This document shows, piece after piece, positions 1 to 7,013 of a stretch of DNA of 20,339 nt. Positions within the stretch are counted from its first letter, which is position 1, and each line of letters starts with the position of its first letter. Origin of the DNA: Candidatus Hydrogenedentota bacterium (GTDB taxonomy: Bacteria; Hydrogenedentota; Hydrogenedentia; Hydrogenedentales; SCBR16-9); NCBI GenBank assembly GCA_007116095.1, contig SKJD01000413.1, forward strand, positions 1 to 20,339. Direction: 5' to 3'. A program made the position numbers and the translations under genes. The notes below the pieces were generated by a model that saw only the letters and a program-made list of their open reading frames with translations, was not told the origin of the DNA and did not search any database.

Positions 1-815
1 ATTTCACTGTTTCCGTCTTTACTCAAGGTCATCGCCAGGTATTCGCCATTGGGCGCCCAAGCTGGCGCGGCGTTCAGGCCGACCTCACGGGACAGCGGGG
101 CGGAGACTCCGTCACGGCGATCATAGATGTAGAGAAAGGAGTAGCGGTCTTTGTAGGAGAGATAGGCAATGCGGTTACCGTCGGGTGACAGCTTGGGCAT
201 GATGGAGATGGAGCCATGTCGGGTGATCTGACGCACATTGGCGCCGTCGTAATCCGCGATGTAGAGTTCCTTCTCACCCATGGGGCCAGCCGAAAAGACA
301 ATTTCTGTCGTGCCGATGCCGGGGGTGCCGGTCAGATAGCGGATGACTTCCTCGGAAAAGCGGTGTGCGGCCAGACGCGGATGCTGACGGTCCACCCGCA
401 GCTCCTGCCCGACGATCTGATCCATCGAGAAGAGATCAAAGAGCCGGAACTGGGCCACCAGTTGATCCCCTTCCTGCTGCAAGACCCCGTAGACCAGGTG
501 CTCCGCCCGGGTGGCGCGCCAGGCTTCACGGTCCAGCCGGGCGACATCGGGTTCCAGGCCCCGGAAATTCTCGGGGTAGTCCTGCTCATCCAGGATGATG
601 AACATGCCCGAGAAGTCCAGGTCGAACGCGATGACTTCCGCCATCTCCTCGGCGATGGGCACCAAATCCGGACTCACTGCCGCAAAAGGCGGCACGGCGA
701 TGGGTATCCGCGCATCCAGATCATCGACCGATACAATGTGTACATCTTGTCCAAAAGCGGGTATTGTCAGCATGGCGCACAACAAACCCATTGCATAGCT
801 ACTTACTCTCTTCAC
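1..815 (-). CDS. tolB: TolB, Tol-Pal periplasmic beta-propeller protein (3' end outside window)
   Basis: The product is the periplasmic TolB component of the Tol-Pal envelope system, which in known systems links TolA and Pal during cell constriction and outer-membrane maintenance. About 271 codons are visible. They show a short signal peptide ending near AFG-Q, a TolB N-terminal domain (IPIAVPPF, then an alpha/beta region with FDLDFSGMF and EHLVYGVLQQ), and the first beta-propeller blades (GEKELYIADYDGANVRQIT, then LSPDGNRIAYLSY and APNGEYLAMTLSKDGN). These WD40-like PD40 repeats are diagnostic. The start is a GTG at 815 with GGAG six bases upstream; the frame stays open to the left window edge, so the C-terminal blades are missing. 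It lies 140 bases downstream of the TonB/TolA-like gene on the same strand, the usual tolA-tolB order. Identity is confident; only the 3' end is unknown. Confidence 0.9.
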   Translation of the reverse strand, partial: MKRVSSYAMGLLCAMLTIPAFGQDVHIVSVDDLDARIPIAVPPFAAVSPDLVPIAEEMAEVIAFDLDFSGMFIILDEQDYPENFRGLEPDVARLDREAWRATRAEHLVYGVLQQEGDQLVAQFRLFDLFSMDQIVGQELRVDRQHPRLAAHRFSEEVIRYLTGTPGIGTTEIVFSAGPMGEKELYIADYDGANVRQITRHGSISIMPKLSPDGNRIAYLSYKDRYSFLYIYDRRDGVSAPLSREVGLNAAPAWAPNGEYLAMTLSKDGNSE

Positions 816-857
816 CCCTGACTCCTTTTTTCAATCGTTGGCAATGAGAAAATTTCC

Positions 858-887
858 ATATTAATTGCATAACAGGCATCGGGCCAA
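858..887 (-). promoter_or_regulatory. possible sigma70-type promoter for tolB
   Basis: In the 140-base gap between the TonB/TolA-like gene and tolB, the minus strand carries TTGGCC (887-882) and TAATAT (863-858) separated by 18 bases. The start site would be near 851, giving a leader of about 36 bases before the GTG. The -35 is weak, so readthrough from the upstream gene may matter more. Confidence 0.3.
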
Positions 888-955
888 TGTCGTTCTCAAC
901 ATGCGCGAAAGGCCCAACTGTAGTTACTGCGTACCAAGACATGGCGGCCACTCAA

Positions 956-1825
956 CTAACGGGCCAAGGCAAACGTATAAACAACCCGCTGTTCCGTCCC
1001 ACGAAACGAGTCCGGCAAGGGTGGAAACGGCGCGGCCAGCATGATGGCGCGGCGCCCGGACTCGCCGAGGGCCGGATCCGAAGCATGCCTTACAACCACC
1101 GGGTCCTCCAGCAGATTACCGTTTCGGTCCACCCAAAACGCCACATCCGCCGACAACTCCGACGCATCCAGATAAACCCCTTCGGGAATCGTCCAGATAC
1201 GCTCGACACTACGCTGCACCAATCGACTCCAATAGCCCAACTCCGTCGGAACATCTGACGCAGACACGGCGCTGCTGCCGGGCACTACCGGCGCCTGGGC
1301 GACTTCAGTCGGCTGCGGCGTTGGTTCCGGTTCCGGTTCCGGTTCCGGCTCGGGAGTGGGCTCCGGGGCAGGAGGCGTTGGCTCCGGTTCTGGCTCGGGC
1401 TCCGGTTCTGGAGGCGGCGGAGGTGGTGGTGGCGTCGGTTCCGGTTCTGGCTCCGGTTCGGGCTCCGGCTCGGGCTCTGGCTCCGGAGTGGGTTCAGGTT
1501 CAGGTTCAGGCACTGGTTCCGGTTCCGGCTCAGGCTCCGGAGTCGGTTCAGGAGGTGTTGGTTCGGGTTCTGGTTCTGGTTCTGGTTCCGGTTCCGGCGG
1601 CGTTTCCGCAGCCGCTTCTTCCACCGCTGGCAAATCGTCTTGTTGCTGGTTGGCGTTGAAGATTTGTACTTGATAGACCCGCGGCGGCGTCGGGCGGCTT
1701 TGCCAGCGATAGAACTGGAAAACCAGGACCCCGACAATGATATGCAGCACCACGGAAATAATCAGGGTGCGTCGTAAGGGGGATTTTGGGTTTTCATCCC
1801 AATAATGTGCAAAACGGTTTTCCAT
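956..1825 (-). CDS. TonB/TolA-family protein with long Pro-Glu rod
   Basis: This is an inner-membrane-anchored energy-transducing protein of the TonB/TolA type, 289 residues. In order: a cytoplasmic N-terminus (1-18), one membrane helix (about 20-38), a short linker, a Pro-Glu-dominated rod (about 74-170) with an eight-proline run near 132-139, and a C-terminal TonB_C/TolA-like alpha/beta domain (about 195-289) with VERIW, a [12 protein letters not shown] strand and AAPFPPLP. An in-frame TGA lies 12 bases before the ATG at 1825, so the start cannot be further upstream; the ribosome site is weak (AGGA, far from the ATG). Since tolB follows on the same strand, TolA is the likely role, but no tolQ/tolR precedes it, because a plus-strand gene lies there. 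The C-terminal domain resembles TonB_C as much as classical TolA, so I give no symbol. Confidence 0.85.
   Translation of the reverse strand: MENRFAHYWDENPKSPLRRTLIISVVLHIIVGVLVFQFYRWQSRPTPPRVYQVQIFNANQQQDDLPAVEEAAAETPPEPEPEPEPEPEPTPPEPTPEPEPEPEPVPEPEPEPTPEPEPEPEPEPEPEPEPTPPPPPPPPEPEPEPEPEPTPPAPEPTPEPEPEPEPEPTPQPTEVAQAPVVPGSSAVSASDVPTELGYWSRLVQRSVERIWTIPEGVYLDASELSADVAFWVDRNGNLLEDPVVVRHASDPALGESGRRAIMLAAPFPPLPDSFRGTEQRVVYTFALAR
1316..1606 (-). repeat. low-complexity Pro-Glu coding repeat
   Basis: About 97 codons alternate Pro and Glu, broken by Thr, Val, Ala and a poly-proline run. On the plus strand this reads as repeated GGTTCC/GGCTCC hexamers. Synonymous bases differ between units, so the array is not a perfect DNA tandem repeat, although it remains prone to slippage. 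In the protein it should form a stiff, extended, acidic rod spanning the periplasm. Confidence 0.85.
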
Positions 1826-1922
1826 GCTTCGCTTTGTTCATCCTGCAAACGTAATGAGTGGGAACGCGTCCGGTCAGACATATTGCGGTGACAGGCAAGC
1901 CACCACATGCAATTGGGGGTAA

Positions 1923-1951
1923 TTGACTTTTGAGGCACACCCCATAGTATA
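1923..1951. promoter_or_regulatory. candidate divergent promoter with shared -10 region
   Basis: On the plus strand TTGACT (1923-1928) is followed after 16 bases by TAGTAT (1945-1950). On the minus strand the same bases read TATACT (1951-1946). The near-palindromic -10 could therefore serve both the plus-strand glycosyltransferase gene and the minus-strand TonB/TolA-like gene. The minus-strand -35 is poor. This is a motif match only. Confidence 0.35.
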
Positions 1952-2053
1952 ACCGATAGGCTCGAAAAGTTCCATTTCTAGGCGCTCCCCCCCGCCGCCA
2001 TCAGCAACATGTACATGTCACCAAAGGCTTTCCGCGCAAATGCATCAACCAGC

Positions 2054-2083
2054 TTGGATGCGCCCGGCCCGGATAGCTACAAT
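2054..2083 (+). promoter_or_regulatory. candidate promoter that would give a leaderless transcript
   Basis: TTGGAT (2054-2059), an 18-base spacer and TACAAT (2078-2083) place the expected first transcribed base at or next to A2090, the first base of the proposed ATG of the glycosyltransferase. The -35 matches consensus at only three positions. No good Shine-Dalgarno site precedes this ATG, only AGGG two bases away, which fits leaderless initiation but does not prove it. Confidence 0.3.
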
Positions 2084-2089
2084 AGGGCA

Positions 2090-3718
2090 ATGTCACTCTC
2101 AACTTTCAGCCAAAACTTGGGGCGCGCCCCTGCCTATCGTCTGATCCAGCTCTACATGCAACTGCTTTGCGCCTATTTGGCCGGCATGGCAGTCGCTTGG
2201 CTGGTGGGCTACGAAAGCATCTACGGGCATCCAACGCCGTTTTACGCCCTATACCAGCCGGTTTTTCAATCCCTGCTCACGCCCTGGAGCATGTTGGTGT
2301 TGATGCTCATGGCGTATTGGCTGATCAGCGCGAGGTTTTCGCAACGCCCCCCCTGGCGACAGTATGCAGGACTGGGATTATTGGGGCTCCTGCTTATACT
2401 CCCGATTCTAGCATTATACCATTTCACGCCGATTCAGGGCCACTCCGTCTGGACCTGGCTTCTTGCCGAATGGGCGGCGCTGGCGTGGCATTTGCCTGGG
2501 CTTGTGGTTTTTATCGTCTTTTTACTGGCATTTTTCTGGGCGAACAGGCGATACCACTTCTTACACAAAACGCCCAATAAACACGCACTTTGGGGACTGC
2601 TTCTGGGACTGGTCCTCACATCGTTTTGTTTCGCCTGCGCCATTGCCATGATACGCCATGGTTTCCAGGGAATTTCCCAAGCCTTCACCCGGCATAGTCT
2701 CGAAGTGGTCGGCGACATCGGACTCGCCTCCACCATCCGCGGCGTATTTACGCGGTATGTCGAGATGCAACCCCACCTCTCCCTACATGGCCGGGTGCAC
2801 CCCCCCGGTCCGGTTTTGCTGGTATGGCACTTCACCTATATTGTCGGCCACGGCGCCTTGGCGCTTTCGCTAATCACCGTGGCCTTTGGCGCGCTGGCCA
2901 TCATTCCGCTCTATTTCTGGGTGCGTGAACTGTACGGGCACCGAGTAGCGCTCTACAGCACCCTGTTGTACATCTTTGTGCCGGCAGTCGTCCTCTTTGG
3001 CGCCACCAGCGCGGATACCCTGTTTCCCCCATTTACCCTCACCACTTTATTTCTCTTTGAGCGGGCCATACGCCGCGCCTCCATTCCCTATGCAATTGCT
3101 GCCGGATTGGGCTACACGGCCATGGGGTTGATGAAGTATTCCCTTTTCGGCATCGGGATTTATTTCGCCTTCGCGGGCCTGTGGCTCATGCGCCACCCCA
3201 AACGCCGTATTGCGGTCATTCAAACCGCCGCCGTGATGTTTTGCAGCACGATTGGCGCCCACCTGTTGATTTGGTATTGGTCCGGCTTCGATCTCATCAC
3301 CTCGATGCAAATCGCAAAAGAATATGTCGATCATGATCGCTATCACGAACAATTCCTGGCGCCCCGCGCTGGATTCTGGACCTGGCGTTTACTGAATCCC
3401 ATTGCCTGGGTCTACTTCGCCGGTATTCCTGTGTCCCTGTTGTTTTTCATGCGCCTGCGCTGGCGCGATACGACCCGCTTTCAACCCGTCTTATGGGTGT
3501 TGGCGCTGACCGCCCTGGTCCAAACCCTGCTCTATCTGGGCGCCGGGGAAGGCGAACGTTCCGCCCTTTACGTCTACCCCTTCCTCGTGGTTCCTGCCGC
3601 CCATTTGCTTTGGGATATCTGTCGACGCCACCGCCTGGATACCCCGCTCTACGCGACCCTGGCCATGCTCGCCTTTCAATGCTGGCTCACGGAGTCCTAT
3701 TTTTACACCTACTGGTAA
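2090..3718 (+). CDS. GT-C-like integral membrane glycosyltransferase (family 39 / ArnT-like)
   Basis: A 542-residue polytopic membrane protein with about a dozen hydrophobic segments. It resembles the GT-C superfamily (ArnT/PMT-like), which transfers sugars from polyprenyl-phosphate donors on the outer face of the inner membrane. Supporting details are a first extracytoplasmic loop with GYESIYGHPTPF, a central amphipathic loop around SLHGRVHPPGPVLLVWHF, basic cytoplasmic loops (RRYHFLHKTPNKH, RHPKRR) and a late GEGERSALYVYPFLVVP segment. The acceptor and sugar cannot be read from the sequence. The frame extends upstream to an ATG at 2009, but those 27 extra residues are polar, lack a ribosome site and overlap a candidate promoter, so I prefer the ATG at 2090. 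It diverges from the tol genes and has no same-strand partner. A related GT-C family with another donor is possible. Confidence 0.7.
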   Translation: MSLSTFSQNLGRAPAYRLIQLYMQLLCAYLAGMAVAWLVGYESIYGHPTPFYALYQPVFQSLLTPWSMLVLMLMAYWLISARFSQRPPWRQYAGLGLLGLLLILPILALYHFTPIQGHSVWTWLLAEWAALAWHLPGLVVFIVFLLAFFWANRRYHFLHKTPNKHALWGLLLGLVLTSFCFACAIAMIRHGFQGISQAFTRHSLEVVGDIGLASTIRGVFTRYVEMQPHLSLHGRVHPPGPVLLVWHFTYIVGHGALALSLITVAFGALAIIPLYFWVRELYGHRVALYSTLLYIFVPAVVLFGATSADTLFPPFTLTTLFLFERAIRRASIPYAIAAGLGYTAMGLMKYSLFGIGIYFAFAGLWLMRHPKRRIAVIQTAAVMFCSTIGAHLLIWYWSGFDLITSMQIAKEYVDHDRYHEQFLAPRAGFWTWRLLNPIAWVYFAGIPVSLLFFMRLRWRDTTRFQPVLWVLALTALVQTLLYLGAGEGERSALYVYPFLVVPAAHLLWDICRRHRLDTPLYATLAMLAFQCWLTESYFYTYW

Positions 3719-3934
3719 ATCTTTCTCGCAGCACGGATATGTTTTTTTGTCCCATGCCCTGGGTCAGCCATGCAGCCCGACTGCGAAGCGGTCACAGCGT
3801 GTCGCCCAGGGTAAGGCCGTAGGGAGAAAGCCCGGGATTCAGGCCAACCTACAACCCGACCTTGAATGGGTCGCGGATGATAAAACAAGACAATAAGTCA
3901 GCCTGACCGGTAATATAATAACTACACCCCATGG
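3719..3934. other. non-coding stretch with nested hairpins downstream of the glycosyltransferase
   Basis: I see no credible gene here. Several inverted repeats cluster: CCCTGGG (3757-3763) with CCCAGGG (3805-3811), enclosing GACTGC-gaa-GCGGTC (3779-3793); GGG (3822-3824) with CCC (3831-3833) inside flanking GGCC copies (3815-3818 and 3842-3845); and CGACC (3857-3861) with GGTCG (3869-3873). No T-tract follows, so it is not a classical terminator. It could be a structured 3' untranslated region or a small RNA. I could not match it to 4.5S, 6S or RNase P RNA. Confidence 0.3.
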
Positions 3935-3968
3935 AAAAAGGGTTGCACCCGGTTAAGGATGCAACCCT
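3935..3968 (-). terminator. rho-independent terminator of the coiled-coil protein gene
   Basis: Read on the minus strand, AGGGTTGCA (3968-3960) and TGCAACCCT (3947-3939) form a perfect 9-base-pair stem with a 12-base loop. The stem is followed directly by a run of T. It begins 38 bases after the stop codon at 4007. Confidence 0.85.
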
Positions 3969-4006
3969 GAGATATATCGCGACTCCGCGTTATGTCTTGT
4001 CGTCGC

Positions 4007-5701
4007 TTAGAGCGAGCTGAAGAGACGTTGCCAGGTGGTATCGCCACCCATGTCGATCAGCTCACGCTCGGCGAGTACGTGAATCTTTTCTTCAAATCCC
4101 GGAACCCGGGCCCCGAAGATGGTGCCTTCGATTTCTGTCTTGACGTTCTTAGGCAGGTTTTCCTGGAAAGCCCAGTTGGCCTGCTCGGCCGAACCCAGGT
4201 TGGTGTACGTGCCGATATTCTTTCCATCCAGCGTGCGGTAATGCACGCCCCAGTTGCCCAGCATCAGACATTCGGCCCATTTCCGCGTACGATTACCGAA
4301 TTCATCGGTGACCCGCACCCGGGCGAAGAAATACTCGCGGGACTGTGAAATTTCCAGTTCCTTCAAGTAGATCTCCGTATAAGCATTCATCAAAGCCGGG
4401 GTAACCCAATTCGTTCCTTCAACCTGGCTCAGCAAGTTCTCCAACGCCGACAACCGCGCCTCGTAATCGAACTTTTCCGGAGTCAACGGCATGCCGTTGC
4501 GGATTTGAATGGCGAGTCGGTTGATGCTGTGCACCAATGTTTCATGGGTCGCGGCGCGCCGCTCATTGGCGACTTCCAACTCCCCAGTCAATTGGGTCAG
4601 ACGGTCCACTTCCGCCACCAGGCCGCGCTGACGCGCCTGTGAGATAGCCAGTTGCTGTTGCAACTGCTCATAGGCTTCCTGCGTTTCCACGAACAAGGCA
4701 TTCTGCTGTTCCAGGTCCCGCTCGACTTCGTTCAATACGGCAGTGCGTTCCTGCAACGTATCCTCCACCACATTCAAATCTTGCTGCGCCTGTTGCGAAC
4801 GCTCCGTCAGCTCCACAATTTCTTCCTGCAAGCGTTCCCGCTCTTCAACCGAAACGGTGATTGGCGAATCATCCTGCGCTACGCGCCGCAGGCTGGCCAA
4901 CTGGTTGTTGAGATTCATGATTTCATTGTCTTTGCTCTCCAGCTCCTGTTGCGCCGGGAGAAACGCCATGAAAGTCATTTGCTCGGCCAGGTAGGCCCCA
5001 GCAAAAAAGCCGATGGCCAATGCCAGGATCGCAGCAATGATTATGCCGCCTGCACCCCCACGCCGGTCACCCCCAGCACCCCCAGCACCTCCAGCACCAC
5101 CCGCAGCCATTCCGCCGCCCATGGCGGCGCCGCCACCGAAACCGGTATCTGGCGAGAAATCAGGAGGCGGCGTACCTTGATTAAAATCACTGCCGCCAGC
5201 GCCGAAAGCATCAAAGCCGCCTTGACCGCCGCCGCCGCCACCAGTCGCACCGCCCTGATCCGCGCCGAACATCGGCGTTTCCATGGCTTGGGTGGGCGCT
5301 GGCGTGTCGCCTGCGCGATCAAAGTCGCCGCCGCCACCAAAGGCGCTGTCGAACATCGGCGTGTCCATGTCCGAACCGGGGCCAGGCCCTACCGAAGGTG
5401 TTTCAGGCGAGAAGTCGCTGTCGGCGGCAAAATCTTGAAAACCGCCTTCGCCACTTTGTTGCTGACTGGAACCCGAGGCAAACGAATCGCTGGCAAAACC
5501 AAACGACGATGTTTCTCCACCGGAGTCCTGTTTTTGACCGGAGCCGGAATCCGAATCACGCAGTGGCGGCAATCCTCCATCGGAATCGAACCCGCTACGG
5601 GAATCGAAATCACTCAAAGGAGGCAAATTACCGAGCGTGGAATCCTCCTCTTCATCCCTGGACGGCTTTTCTTCATGGTCTTTGTTTTTGTCGTCGGCCA
5701 T
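4007..5701 (-). CDS. membrane-anchored protein with disordered N-terminus and coiled coil, function unknown
   Basis: I do not recognise this 564-residue protein. Residues 1-20 are highly charged. Residues about 20-217 are low-complexity (Gly, Asp, Ser, Phe, Pro) and carry repeated short motifs: NLPPL and GLPPL (25-29, 43-47), DTPMF and ETPMF (113-117, 141-145), DFSPETP and DFSPDTG. One membrane helix follows (about 219-240, IIIAAILALAIGFFAGAY), then a long Gln/Glu-rich coiled coil (about 250-385) and a folded-looking C-terminal region (about 430-564) with aromatic strands (REYFFARVRVTDEFGNRTRKW). The start is the ATG at 5701, with GGAGG eight bases upstream; an in-frame ATG at 5716 lies before that site. 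Orientation is probably cytoplasmic N-terminus and periplasmic coil. It has its own strong promoter and terminator, so it is likely monocistronic and well expressed. A scaffold or cell-division role is imaginable, but nothing proves it. Confidence 0.85.
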   Translation of the reverse strand: MADDKNKDHEEKPSRDEEEDSTLGNLPPLSDFDSRSGFDSDGGLPPLRDSDSGSGQKQDSGGETSSFGFASDSFASGSSQQQSGEGGFQDFAADSDFSPETPSVGPGPGSDMDTPMFDSAFGGGGDFDRAGDTPAPTQAMETPMFGADQGGATGGGGGGQGGFDAFGAGGSDFNQGTPPPDFSPDTGFGGGAAMGGGMAAGGAGGAGGAGGDRRGGAGGIIIAAILALAIGFFAGAYLAEQMTFMAFLPAQQELESKDNEIMNLNNQLASLRRVAQDDSPITVSVEERERLQEEIVELTERSQQAQQDLNVVEDTLQERTAVLNEVERDLEQQNALFVETQEAYEQLQQQLAISQARQRGLVAEVDRLTQLTGELEVANERRAATHETLVHSINRLAIQIRNGMPLTPEKFDYEARLSALENLLSQVEGTNWVTPALMNAYTEIYLKELEISQSREYFFARVRVTDEFGNRTRKWAECLMLGNWGVHYRTLDGKNIGTYTNLGSAEQANWAFQENLPKNVKTEIEGTIFGARVPGFEEKIHVLAERELIDMGGDTTWQRLFSSL

Positions 5702-5791
5702 AAGACCTACCTCCATTCAAGTGTATGCATCGAAATGTCGTTAATACCCATTTTTTACCCTGATTATACCCTAACTACTTATCACGTCGGC

Positions 5792-5820
5792 ATTCTATCA
5801 CGGGAGGGGATCGGTGTCAA
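5792..5820 (-). promoter_or_regulatory. strong sigma70-type promoter for the coiled-coil protein gene
   Basis: On the minus strand a perfect TTGACA (5820-5815), a 17-base spacer and TAGAAT (5797-5792) match the housekeeping consensus closely. Transcription would begin near 5785, giving a leader of about 84 bases before the ATG at 5701. A second TATAAT lies downstream at 5768-5763 but lacks a recognisable -35. Confidence 0.75.
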
Positions 5821-5921
5821 GCAACTATATACCCCAAGGCGCTAATAATGCTGTCCTGAAAGCTCCCCGATAAGAATCAATTTATGTATAAATCGGCTGT
5901 AGAATGAGACCAGGTTTCAGC

Positions 5922-6334
5922 TCAACTCACAACCCCCATACACAACAAAATATTGGCGAAGATACGCTTTTCTCCAGTGGCAATCACCAGACAGGTATCA
6001 TCGCTGGCGACTTCTTCATAAAACTCATATCGTGGGAGTTTTGTGAATGGCGTGCCTGGCAACAAACTGCGAAATTCCTGAAAGATGGGCGGCTCCATTT
6101 CATCTCCAGGCTCCATACCATCGCTTCTTCAACTGGAATCGCCGTGAGCACGATATCCAGCACTTCGGTTACGGTCAACTTGCCGGGAGCCAGATTGAGA
6201 AAAACCAACTGGGCATTGGCCCCGATGCGTGTGCTGACGGGATAATTGCCATCGGCAATCATGACCCGCGCGCCATGCCCCGCCGAAGCCAAGGCATCCA
6301 GAATTTCAGGATGCAACAACCTTTGCTTTAACAC
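5922..6334 (-). pseudogene. RbsD/FucU-family sugar mutarotase, broken by a one-base frameshift
   Basis: The family (D-ribose pyranase RbsD, L-fucose mutarotase FucU; about 140 residues) interconverts sugar anomers before phosphorylation or isomerisation in the cytoplasm. The first 73 residues (6334-6116) carry the family signatures LLHPEILDALASAGHG (catalytic-type His20) and VMIADGNYP (Asp28), ending IPVEEAMV. The remainder is in a different frame (6116-5922): MEPGDEMEPPIFQEF, RYEFYEE and ATGEKRIFANILLCMGVV, the usual C-terminal signatures. Restoring one base near 6116-6118 joins them into 137 residues, the normal length. Unshifted, frame one runs to a stop at 5984 with unrelated sequence. 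The start is a GTG at 6334 with AAGGGG eight bases upstream, 52 bases after the lipoprotein stop. No slippery heptamer is visible, so this is either a real mutation or an assembly error. Confidence 0.8.
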
Positions 6335-6386
6335 CAGGAATTCCCCTTCCACTGATTGGTGTACGCCTATATTAAGGCATTGCGAA

Positions 6387-6923
6387 TCACGGTGTCCACT
6401 TTCCACCCGCACCGAGTGGATAACGGTGAATGCCACGTGGCGTTCGCAACGTCACCCAAGGGGGCATGACGTCCGCCAGTTCCGCCGGCAACGCATACCG
6501 ATACATACGCACATCGCCGTCAAGCCTGGACGCCACGGGCGTCAAGGTACTGCCCTGCGGTTCCCGTAACAACAAGGGCAACGCGGCATCCAGCGAACTC
6601 CAAGGGGCCTCCATCGTCACAAATACCTGAATCACAGGCGCCGTGGTCGCAGCACTTTCTGCGTCGTCCAGTCCCCACACCACCTGCGTCACCTCACCAC
6701 GCCAGGCAGCCACCGGCCCCGCGCCGATCTGGGCCTTGATATCTTCAGGGTAATTATCCCATGTTGGCGTACTGGCGGCACAACGCGCCTGAAGTACGGT
6801 CTCCTCGTTATCAAGCCCCTTCTGACAGGCGCTCAATAACAAGACAGCGACAAGCATCGGCATCCCGGAAAATCTTGTCGCTGCACGTATTGTTTGTAGC
6901 GATGGCTTGTGCATGCTGCTCAA
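6387..6923 (-). CDS. predicted lipoprotein, function unknown
   Basis: A 178-residue protein with a basic N-terminus, a hydrophobic stretch and a lipobox LLSAC, placing the lipidated cysteine at residue 33. The mature part has no domain I recognise; it is mixed beta-like, with a Trp/Tyr-rich C-terminal half. The residue after the lipid cysteine is Gln rather than Asp, which by the usual rule for Gram-negative lipoproteins favours outer-membrane delivery. Initiation is at TTG 6923 (GAGG about ten bases upstream) or at the in-frame ATG 6914 (GGGGG about twelve bases upstream); the signal peptide works either way. It lies 90 bases after the response regulator and 52 before the mutarotase on the same strand, so co-transcription is plausible, though their roles need not be related. 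Confidence 0.75.
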   Translation of the reverse strand: MSSMHKPSLQTIRAATRFSGMPMLVAVLLLSACQKGLDNEETVLQARCAASTPTWDNYPEDIKAQIGAGPVAAWRGEVTQVVWGLDDAESAATTAPVIQVFVTMEAPWSSLDAALPLLLREPQGSTLTPVASRLDGDVRMYRYALPAELADVMPPWVTLRTPRGIHRYPLGAGGKWTP

Positions 6924-7013
6924 TTTCCCCCGACCTCATCAGATGGGTATGAAAACGGAAATAAATATCTTTTCCGGGGAAATCCTCGGGTATATTCGCC
7001 TATACATGTCCCT

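Noticed and set aside
1321..1673. Plus-strand Gly-Ser and Val-Pro-Ala-rich open frames opposite the Pro-Glu tract
   Set aside because: They are antisense shadows of the CCG/GAA repeat of the TonB/TolA-like gene; they lack ribosome sites and any domain.
3740..3880. 4.5S (SRP), 6S or RNase P RNA gene
   Set aside because: Some hairpins and an AGGGAGAAAG stretch are suggestive, but the conserved SRP GGAAGGAAGCAGC-type core and the RNase P signatures are not found.
4652..5845. 397-codon plus-strand open frame
   Set aside because: It is antisense to the coiled-coil membrane protein, which has a strong promoter, ribosome site and terminator on the minus strand.
6110..6125. Programmed ribosomal frameshift in the mutarotase gene
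   Set aside because: No slippery heptamer, stem or nearby stop of the kind used for recoding is present at the join, so mutation or sequencing error is simpler.
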